Shown in pieces: positions 56,803-64,000 of a stretch of 64,000 nt of DNA. The notes below the pieces were generated by a model that saw only the letters and a list, made by a program, of their open reading frames with translations, ran no database searches and had not been told where the DNA came from. Numbering within the stretch: position 1 is the stretch's first letter; every line of letters begins with the position of its first letter. A program made the translations under genes and the position numbers. Origin of the DNA: Arthonia radiata (lineage: Eukaryota > Ascomycota > Arthoniomycetes > Arthoniales > Arthoniaceae); assembly GCA_002989075.1 (NCBI GenBank), contig PSQN01000013.1, positions 62,001-126,000 of the forward strand, written 5' to 3'.

Positions 56803-57978
56803 ATGGCCACAAGGACCCCTCGCTCCCACGAATCCTACGCCCTCCACACCGACCGCGACATCACCGGACGCACCCTCTCCGCCAGCGAGCGCGAGCGGAT
56901 AATAAGGCCTTATCTACCACCCACTCGAGACTCACCTTCAAAACACCCTCCAGTATCTGCATCTCTGTATGCGCGCCGGCCGCGCCTCCGCCCAGTCCTT
57001 ACACACCTCCTCCACCTGCTCGTCTATCATCTCATACAGTTGGTCTTCACCCTCTACATCCACACCCGCAGGACCTACCACGCGCTCTCCTCCGCCCTCT
57101 ACAGCATCCTCTACTATCACCATCACAGCCCCGAGTTCATCCAGCGAGATGTCAGCTCCCTCTCGCGGCTACCCAAGCACCTGTCCATCATTGTGGACCT
57201 GCAATCGGATGACGCGAATGCGCCTGCAGAAGATCTCGAGAAGCTCATGGCAGACGTCGCGGAGACTTCAGCATGGTGTGCGTGTGCTGGAATAGGCATG
57301 CTGAGCGTATACGAGCGGACAGGGGCGCTGAAGCAGAACATGAGAGCTTTGAACGAGGTGTGCCGGACCACGATACGAAGCTACTACCCGCCGGAGAATG
57401 CACCGAATGTGCATTTGAGAACGCCATCGCATCAGTTCTCGCCGGGGGGATCGAGATCGCCATCTCCGAATCCGCCGGCGCAGGTGAATGGTGCTGGATT
57501 GAAGAGTGCGGGCTTAGTGGTCCTTCTGTTGAGCGCGAGCGACGGGAGGGATACCTTAGTAGACTTGACGAAAACACTTGCCGAGATGGCGCAGAAGGGC
57601 AAGCTGGCACCGTCAGACGTTACACCTGAGCTGATCGACGCCGAGGTGGCTGAGAGTAGCTTTGCGGAGCCGGATCTGCTGGTGGTAATGGCGCCTTCGC
57701 CAATCTCGTCGCTAATGCCGAGGCGAAAAAGAAGGAGGCGCGTCAGCAAAGAGTCGAAGGGTCTGGTGAATGGCGATGTGAAGAGGAGGCAGACGAGAGA
57801 CGAGGATACCATAGGCGTCAACGGTGGAGGTGGTGAGATATGTTTGAGGGGATACCCGCCGTGGCAAGTACGCTTGACGGAGATCTTCTATGTGAAGGAT
57901 GGGAGAGGCATCGAGTATCAAACGTTCTTGAGAGCATTGCATCGGTACGCGAAAGCTGAGATGCGCTTTGGAAGATAG
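56803..57978 (+). CDS. NUS1: Dehydrodolichyl diphosphate synthase subunit Nus1 (NgBR type)
   Basis: Non-catalytic partner of the cis-prenyltransferase (Rer2/DHDDS) at the ER membrane, needed to make dolichol for N-glycosylation and GPI anchors. It has 391 residues. A hydrophobic segment at about residues 62-85 (THLLHLLVYHLIQLVFTLYI) anchors it. The undecaprenyl-synthase-like fold begins LPKHLSIIVDLQ and includes AWCACAGIGMLSVYERTG. Near the end is the family hallmark GYPPWQVRLTEIFYV. The C-terminus is RFGR, which supplies the RxG motif conserved in Nus1/NgBR. An insertion of about 60 residues (PRRKRRRRVSKESKG) is disordered. The ALG6 gene nearby works in the same glycan pathway. Confidence 0.9.
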   Translation: MATRTPRSHESYALHTDRDITGRTLSASERERIIRPYLPPTRDSPSKHPPVSASLYARRPRLRPVLTHLLHLLVYHLIQLVFTLYIHTRRTYHALSSALYSILYYHHHSPEFIQRDVSSLSRLPKHLSIIVDLQSDDANAPAEDLEKLMADVAETSAWCACAGIGMLSVYERTGALKQNMRALNEVCRTTIRSYYPPENAPNVHLRTPSHQFSPGGSRSPSPNPPAQVNGAGLKSAGLVVLLLSASDGRDTLVDLTKTLAEMAQKGKLAPSDVTPELIDAEVAESSFAEPDLLVVMAPSPISSLMPRRKRRRRVSKESKGLVNGDVKRRQTRDEDTIGVNGGGGEICLRGYPPWQVRLTEIFYVKDGRGIEYQTFLRALHRYAKAEMRFGR

Positions 57979-58212
57979 ACATGAGGTCTCATCGACATCG
58001 GCCCGCGCATTTGGTAGCAGCATAGACCAGTAATAGACATAATCAAAACTGTTTCGGACGAGAGTGTTGGATTAAATTCCTCGTACATATGAGAGGGTAT
58101 CTATGGCTGATGGTACCTACATCAGAGAAGATTGCAGCCTGTACACCAAGATTGAATTACGTCGTCACTCGTATAAGTATCATTCCGTCATCATCAGATG
58201 TCACCAAAGCCC

Positions 58213-59388
58213 CTATTGCGCTGCAACGGCTCTCACAGCACCATGAAAAAGCCTTCGTCGAAGGCCGAGCCCACTGCGACTGCCCCGACGTGGGCCGTCA
58301 CTCATAGGATCAGTCGCAGACCAGCCAGTAGCTTGCAGCTTCTCGGCTTCACGCCCCACTGAGACACCAGCCGAGAAGCTTAGAGCACTGACTAGCACCA
58401 GCATACCCGCACCAACCACCCACGTAAGCAAGGTGGGACTGATGACCTGGTCAGTCGCAACAGACCGCAAACGCTTGGACGCTCGTCTGTCTTTCGAGCT
58501 GCTTCGCGACGCCTTTCGCTTTCCCTTTTCGGATACTGTGGATCCACCACTGGGCGATGAAGAGGGCAGTCGAGGTCTCGAAGTATTTGATGTTGGTTTC
58601 GGCGGTCCTTGAATGATGTGGAGACTGCTCGGATCTAGGCGAGCTGGGTTGCCTCTTGGACGTGCCCGCGAGGCGAGCTGTGGCTGCTTGACATCCGCTG
58701 ATTCGTTGGGCTGCTCGGGCTTGGGCACGCCTCGCGCAGCAGCTGCGCAAGATAGAAGAGTATTTAGACTCGCACGCAATGCTGCGTCGTGATCAGGTTG
58801 GTGTGAAGGAGAAATGACATTATACGGTGAATGGTTCTGCCTCGCTTGGTGTGCTGGCATCGACGCCCGTCGCGATGCTGACCCTGACGCTGACGGTCGC
58901 GCTGACGGGAAGTAAGATCCAGGCACATGCTCGAGACGGCTCCCTTGCGAAGCTGGTGGATGTGAGAAGGCATTGGGCTGCGGTGTGAAGCAAGTCTCGT
59001 CCCTGGGTCGGACTCCCAAGGCCGTTGCGTTTTCGTCTTCATCCTCTTCCTCGTTCCCAGCTGTTTCTGATTGCGTGCGCGAATGGGCTTCTGAGCTGTC
59101 GCCAGCCGAGTGAGCCTCATTCGAAGAGGTCATAACTCTATCAGATTCACTCTCGCTCTCTGTGTATTCGTCTTGACTGCTGCCTGCTGCACTGGCAGGC
59201 CTGTCGCGATCCAAAGAAAGGTGGATTGCGCGGTTCGATATGGCATGTCGCCGGCGTCGCTGAGGCTCTGAGCCACCCACACGGAGCCCATGGGTGATGA
59301 CTTCATCTGCAGCGGATGACAAAGAAGCGGAAGAGTTCCTCGACGTCACATCGATCCATGACTCTGTTCTCGTACTGTCAGTCTCCAT
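58213..59388 (-). CDS. Ser-rich protein with one C-terminal transmembrane segment
   Basis: Function unknown; 391 residues from the ATG at 59388. The first ~310 residues are disordered and rich in Ser, Arg and acidic residues (DEYTESESESDR; ETAGNEEEDEDENATALG), with basic clusters (QRRRRHAISNR; KGKRKASRSSSKDRRASKRL). A short conserved-looking helix HDAALRASLNTLLSCAAAAR sits near residue 205. A single hydrophobic segment TWVVGAGMLVLVSALSFSAG lies at about residues 322-341, with ~50 residues after it. No signal peptide is seen, so a single-pass membrane protein with a large N-terminal cytosolic part is inferred. The organelle cannot be told from sequence. Confidence 0.7.
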   Translation of the reverse strand: METDSTRTESWIDVTSRNSSASLSSAADEVITHGLRVGGSEPQRRRRHAISNRAIHLSLDRDRPASAAGSSQDEYTESESESDRVMTSSNEAHSAGDSSEAHSRTQSETAGNEEEDEDENATALGVRPRDETCFTPQPNAFSHPPASQGSRLEHVPGSYFPSARPSASGSASRRASMPAHQARQNHSPYNVISPSHQPDHDAALRASLNTLLSCAAAARGVPKPEQPNESADVKQPQLASRARPRGNPARLDPSSLHIIQGPPKPTSNTSRPRLPSSSPSGGSTVSEKGKRKASRSSSKDRRASKRLRSVATDQVISPTLLTWVVGAGMLVLVSALSFSAGVSVGREAEKLQATGWSATDPMSDGPRRGSRSGLGLRRRLFHGAVRAVAAQ

Positions 59389-60438
59389 TCCAAGATATCC
59401 ACCAAGTCGGGACCGGGGTTCTCTCTAAATGCGCAAGATGACGCTCTTAGCGTAGGAATGAGCAGAACAGAGAGGTAATAAGAAAGGACTGACCGGCCGG
59501 TCTCACGCATTGAGCAGCGGATGAAGTGCCACGAAGAGGCGAGTCAGAGGACGTGTGTGTGTGGCTCGACGAAGCCTGCCGCCTGGTACGAGCCTGCGCA
59601 GACAGATCATGAGGTGTTGCCATTGCGAATGGGTGGTGGTGATATGTGCTGCGGTCAGCCGGTCCTTGGAGGCTTGTGTAGTCAGGTGACGCTGGGTTTC
59701 CGGTCTCTGCCTCGAGTATCGCGGTTGCCTTCCGAGATTATCATGAGCGATTGTGTCAAGTAGTCCTGTCAGCGTAGTTGTAATCGTTGACAGTCGTAAT
59801 GGGTGGAAGAAGTCAGGTATCCGGGGTGGAGGCTGTGAGAGATGACGGAACGTAGTCGGTCAGAACTCAGGACCCTGCAGAGTCTCGGCCAGGTACAGCG
59901 GGTGATGCGCTATCCTGCAGCGTGAAGAGGCGCTGATTGGGGATTCCTGCACACGCGAATACTTGTGCGTGATCTTGGGTTCTCGCCGGAAGTGGGGTTC
60001 CACCCGATCGAGTAGACGCCAAGCACGTCATCTGACGCTTGCGACGCTTGCCTTCAAATTAGGCACGGTAATAAAGTCACTGGTTGGCAGCGCGATGGAA
60101 TGGGTGCGGTTACGAAGATGATGAACCATTACTGTTCCTAAACACTATGAGATGTTGTAATTCAAAACTGTATGCTGGTAGGCCGTAACAGCTAGAGCGA
60201 CGTCTCAGGACATTCGATTTTCCCATCATCAGACAAACTTGAACGCCGAACGAATTTGGGACAAACTCCACAAGTGTGCACTAAAAGTGTATCGCCCGTC
60301 TCGCATCTCATGTCGAATTCGATGCAGCAACTTGCCTGTACTGAACGTCGACCTGCTCATCCAAACTAACGTCATCATCGTCTCATATCGTACAAGAGAT
60401 TCGGAATGTTTTGGTGAGGTTGTGAATTTGCGTCAGGC
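59389..60438. other. Intergenic interval between the membrane-protein gene and NSR1
   Basis: Holds the promoter side of the gene ending at 59388 and the 3' flank of NSR1. Small frames at 59521-59763 and 60239-60442 show no domain; no gene is called. Confidence 0.45.
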
Positions 60439-62077
60439 TTAGAAGGTGGTTCTCGAGCCAGAGAAGTCGCCAATGCCGCCTGTGACCCCGTATTAGCTTT
60501 TATTCGATGATGTGAAAACATTGAAACATACCGCGATTGGTGGATGCACCGCGCCCGCCACCACGGCCACCTCGTCCACCACGTCCACGGTCACCACCAC
60601 CACGACCGAAGCCTCCGCGCCCGCCGCGCCCACCGCGATCGCCACCAAAGCCACGGCCACGACCGCCACCGAAACCACCACCACGTCCACCACCACGGCC
60701 GCCGCCGCCATTCTGGTCGCGAGGTGGGGCGAAGTCGAGACGGATGGCGCGACCTTCGAGTTGATAACCGTTCAACTCCTCATGAGCCTTCTGGGCCTCT
60801 TCAATGCTTCCCATGTCGATGTAGGCAAAGCCCTTCATTTGCCCAGAGTCTCTGTCAGTTGGTACCGAGACCCTTGTGACAGTGCCGTACTCCTCGAATG
60901 TCTGTTGAATGATCTCAGCAGTGGCATCGAAGGACACATTGCCGCACCAGAGGGTCGCAGATGGCTTGTTCTTGACGTCGCCGAACTTCTGCGCACGATC
61001 GTTCATGCTGGTCTTGCGGTCGGTGGCCTCACCACGAGGCTGAGTGTAGTCGACGTTCAACTCGCGGCCGTCCAACTCACTGCCCTTCATAGCGTTGTGT
61101 GCCTCGACAGCTTCCTCAACACTATCGTACTCAACGAACCCAAAGCCCTTGGACCTACCGTCTTCGCGCTGCGTCATGACATTGGCACGCACAACATTGC
61201 CATACTTCTCGAACGACGTAGCAAGGAAGCTATCATCGACGTTCCAAGAGAGATTGCCCACAAACAGAGTCTTGGTAGCATTAGAAGGCAAGTCAGTCTT
61301 GGCCTTCTTCGCGCTTGGCTCGTCGACAGCATCGGCCTTACGCTTCTTGGTGACAGGGACCTCAGCACCAGCCGAAGCCTCGCTCTCATCGTCACTGTCA
61401 GAACCCGCCGAACCCTCAGAGCTTGAATCCTCATCAGAGGATGCGTCTTCCTTGGATGTGCCATTCACAGCAGCAGCTTTCTTTGGTGTCTTACCCGCAG
61501 CAGACGTAGGCTTGGCCTCGTCTTCAGAATCACTCCCACTATCGGACTCACTCCCACTGGACTCAGGCTGAGCCTTCGCAGCCTGTTTAGCTGGCTTGGT
61601 AGCCGCCTTCACGTCTGCCTCAGAGTCAGAGCTGTCATCGCTAGACTCGTCAGAGGCGCCCTCGGATCCCTCAGAATCGGACTCCTCTTCAGAAGATGAA
61701 GAGACTGCACCTTTGCCATTGACGGCTGGCTTACCATTAGCCTTACCAGTGACCGTCTTTGGCTTTGGTGCTTCTGCCTCAGAGTCGGAGCTGGCGCTCG
61801 AAGACTCGTCGTCGTCGACAACATCGGACTCAGACCCAGAGCTTGCGCTCTCAGGCTCTGGTGTGGGAGCCTTCTTGGATTTCTTGCTCTTCTTGTCATC
61901 TTTGATCGCGGACTTGGGGGTATCTACAGGCCTTGTGACACGGCCATCCTTGACTTTGTCTGGTTGTACTTTCTTAGTACGGAGAGCAATATAGTTGATA
62001 GAATCTTCGTGATGCTTACCTGATTTTGACTTCTTCAGCACGTCAGCTGCGGGAGCACTGGATTTTGTTTTGGACAT
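60439..62077 (-). CDS. NSR1: Nucleolin-like RNA-binding protein Nsr1/Gar2
   Basis: Nucleolar protein acting in pre-rRNA processing and small-subunit assembly. Exons 62077-62020, 61959-60532, 60479-60439; 508 residues. Intron 1 (60 nt, donor GTAAGC, acceptor CCAG) happens to be in frame; intron 2 (52 nt, donor GTATGT, acceptor ACAG) leads to the last exon GIGDFSGSRTTF, the usual Nsr1 end. The N-terminal half alternates acidic-serine blocks and basic stretches. RRM1 has TLFVGNLSW (RNP2) and SKGFGFVEY (RNP1); RRM2 has TLWCGNVSF and MKGFAYIDM. An RGG tail follows (GGGRGGGFGGGRGRGFGG), a target for arginine methylation. Divergent from ALG6. Confidence 0.92.
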
Positions 62078-62584
62078 TGCTGTGATTGTTCTGAGAATTT
62101 GATGGTCAGTACGCCGTAGTCAGCTATAGGGAGAATAGGCAAGCGAAAAGATGCTCGATCCAACGCGACGGTGGCAATGGCACACCCAACTTGGCGGAGC
62201 TAGGGAGCTTCGCACACCGAGGGCAAGCGCGCCGTAAGGGGACAGATAGTACTTACGTAGATGTCTTCCTGGGAAACTGAGATGCAGAAAGGGAGGACTC
62301 TATTGATGGAAACAAGGTCTGTTGGAGTGACAGAGAATTTTGAGAGAAGTTGCGAACTCGTGTAAAAATTCCCTCTCCGGCCACGCCAATTGCGAGTGGA
62401 GAACGCTAGATGGAAAGGGGCTAGCTTCGGAACGCTACTGCAGGGGCGGCACTCGCAACGTGAGTCTGGTAAACATCAGATGAACATTATATTCAAAACG
62501 TGAAGCCTACACGGCGAAGGCAATAGATCAGCTGCCGGACCTACGCGAAGCAAGTGAGTGCCCTGAGCGGCATGAATCGATAGT
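62078..62584. promoter_or_regulatory. Divergent promoter region between NSR1 and ALG6
   Basis: 507 bp between opposite-strand ATGs. A pyrimidine/purine-rich stretch and a possible leader intron of NSR1 could lie here, but no specific element is assigned. Confidence 0.45.
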
Positions 62585-64000
62585 ATGGCACAATCACCCT
62601 CTCCAGCGCAAAGGCCAAGAAAGAGGCTCAAGCCAAACAACGGTTCTCAAAAACCAAGGACGCCGAGTCCAGGTGTTTCAACTTCTAAGCAAAGCGAAGA
62701 TCGAAATGCTTTTCAAAGACCAGCATATCCCTTGGCATCTTTCCTGTGGCCTGCTCGAAGTACGGCCTCCAGATGGGTTGTCTTACCCTTGATCCTCATC
62801 TTCGCTGGATTATACAGATGGACCACGGGACTATGGCCTTATTCAGGCTTCAACACACCTCCATTGTACGGCGATTTTGAGGCTCAGCGCCACTGGATGG
62901 AAATTACGACGGAGCTACCCATCTCCCAATGGTACTTCCACGAGCTCGAGTGGTGGGGGCTGGATTACCCTCCCCTGACAGCATATCACAGTTGGGTCTG
63001 CGGCAAGATGTAAGTTGATGCAGTGAGTGCTGATGCTCCCATACAATTATTTGCTAATCTCAGGTAGAGGAAGTCTGTTCAGCCGACCGTGGTTTGCTCT
63101 GCGGACCTCAAGAGGATTTGAGGACCAGCTACTCAAGGTGTTCATGCGAGCGACAGTCATTACATCAGAGTACTTCACCTACATTCCAGCTCTTGTCATC
63201 TTCGTTCGCAGCTTCTCGCAGAGATCTCACACGAGCAATTGGCAATCGTCTCTCGCTCTGGCCGCCATTCTTTTCCAGCCAGGAACGATACTGGTCGACC
63301 ATGGCCATTTTCAGTACAACACTGTCATGCTCGGTTTCGTACTAGCAAGCATGGCGTGCATGATCACTGATCACCTCCTTTGGTCGTGCACCTTCTTTGT
63401 GGCAGCACTCGGCTTCAAGCAGATGGCGCTTTACTATGCGCCAGCAGTGTTTGCTTACCTTCTAGGCTCATGCATCACCCCTCGTTTTAGCGTTCTGCGA
63501 CTTCTGGCGATCAGCATGGTAACACTCATCTCATTCGCAGCTTTGTACACCCCCCTCATACTCGGCACGTTCTACGATCAGTATCGCGGGATCTCAATGA
63601 AGGAGCTCGAAGAGCCACCTCTTATGCAGCCTCTCAATCTCGACCCAAAGGCGCTTTACTACCCAGTCGTCCTCCAACTCTCGCAGTCGATTTATCGTGT
63701 CTTCCCTTTCCAACGGGGCTTGTTTGAGGACAAGGTTGCTAATTTCTGGTGCACGCTCCACACATTTCACAAACTCAACCAGTACCCCACCGAACTACTA
63801 CAACGAATGTCACTGAGCGCAACATTGGCATCAATGCTGCCGCCCATGTTCTTCATTGGTGTATCACCGGACTGGGCCCAGCTGCCTGCCGCATTTGCCA
63901 CGACAGCGTGGGGCTTTTTCTTATTTTCGTTTCAGGTCCATGAGAAGAGCGTGCTCCTGCCGCTGCTGCCAATGACGCTGCTGTTGGCAAGCCCGAATGG
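62585..64000 (+). CDS. ALG6: Dolichyl-P-Glc:Man9GlcNAc2-PP-dolichol alpha-1,3-glucosyltransferase Alg6 (partial, runs off the window)
   Basis: ER membrane glycosyltransferase adding the first glucose to the lipid-linked oligosaccharide. Exon 1 is 62585-63009; intron 63010-63067 (58 nt, donor GTAAGT, acceptor GTAG, phase 2); exon 2 is open from 63068 to the window end. The first available AG (63062-63063) would give an immediate stop, so the downstream GTAG is preferred. A disordered N-terminus is followed by a membrane segment (WVVLPLILIFAGLY). The luminal signature comes next: YGDFEAQRHWMEIT and WWGLDYPPLTAYHS. Exon 2 begins with GSLFSRPWFALRTSRGFED and shows several membrane spans and VDHGHFQYNTVMLG, a strong ALG6/ALG8 motif. 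GDFEAQRHW and the first-glucose context favour Alg6 over Alg8. Confidence 0.9.

Noticed and set aside
60493-61426. Long frames opposite NSR1 (Ala/Thr-rich and Pro/Arg-rich)
   Set aside because: They are shadows of the RGG and acidic-serine coding sequence of NSR1.
1-64000. CRISPR arrays, bacterial operons, ribosome binding sites
   Set aside because: The window is eukaryotic (spliced genes, LTR elements); no regularly spaced repeat array was seen.

Overview
The window looks like a filamentous ascomycete (Pezizomycotina, probably Dothideomycetes) chromosome segment. The evidence is short 40-75 nt spliceosomal introns, ascomycete housekeeping genes (HAP2, SEC10, NUS1, NSR1, ALG6), a CHRD-domain secreted protein, and a repeat block whose decay pattern is that of repeat-induced point mutation (RIP). 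The assignment rests on sequence features only; no database search was run.

Layout. (1) Bases 1-12,430 are gene-poor, but the minus strand carries six small, strongly diverged paralogous genes at 211-7,673. Five share one phase-2 intron at the same place and the sixth has lost it. I do not recognise the family; it is the best candidate here for an undescribed gene system. A GC-rich triple-hairpin element with tRNA-like Pol III boxes (9,517-9,805) and a CHRD-domain secreted protein (10,322-11,084) follow. (2) Bases 12,435-43,518 form one 31-kb transposon nest. The outer shell is a Fot1/pogo-type DNA transposon with 169-bp terminal inverted repeats and a TA target duplication. Its transposase is split in three by a Copia element (13,365-35,161) and a Gypsy element (35,470-42,756). 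The Copia element in turn holds a chromodomain Gypsy element (15,323-23,334), a second Gypsy (26,094-32,834) and a fragment of a second Copia. All are RIP-degraded: glutamine and tryptophan codons have become TAG/TAA. (3) Bases 43,519-47,800 are sparse: two hypothetical genes and an apparently intact six-exon gene for a fungal Tse2-type (ADP-ribosyltransferase toxin-like) protein. (4) From 47,841 to the end is ordinary gene-dense core: HAP2, two hypothetical genes, SEC10, NUS1, a single-pass membrane protein, NSR1 and ALG6, running off the right edge.

How the genes relate. The core genes work in separate cellular tasks: CCAAT-box transcription, exocytosis, dolichol synthesis, ribosome biogenesis and N-glycosylation. 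NUS1 and ALG6 both serve the dolichol-linked glycan pathway and sit about 5 kb apart. The insertion order read from the nest is: Fot1-like shell first, then Copia A1 and Gypsy B into its transposase, then Gypsy C, Copia A2 and Gypsy D inside Copia A1. The window is a transition from a repeat-rich accessory compartment on the left to a core compartment on the right.
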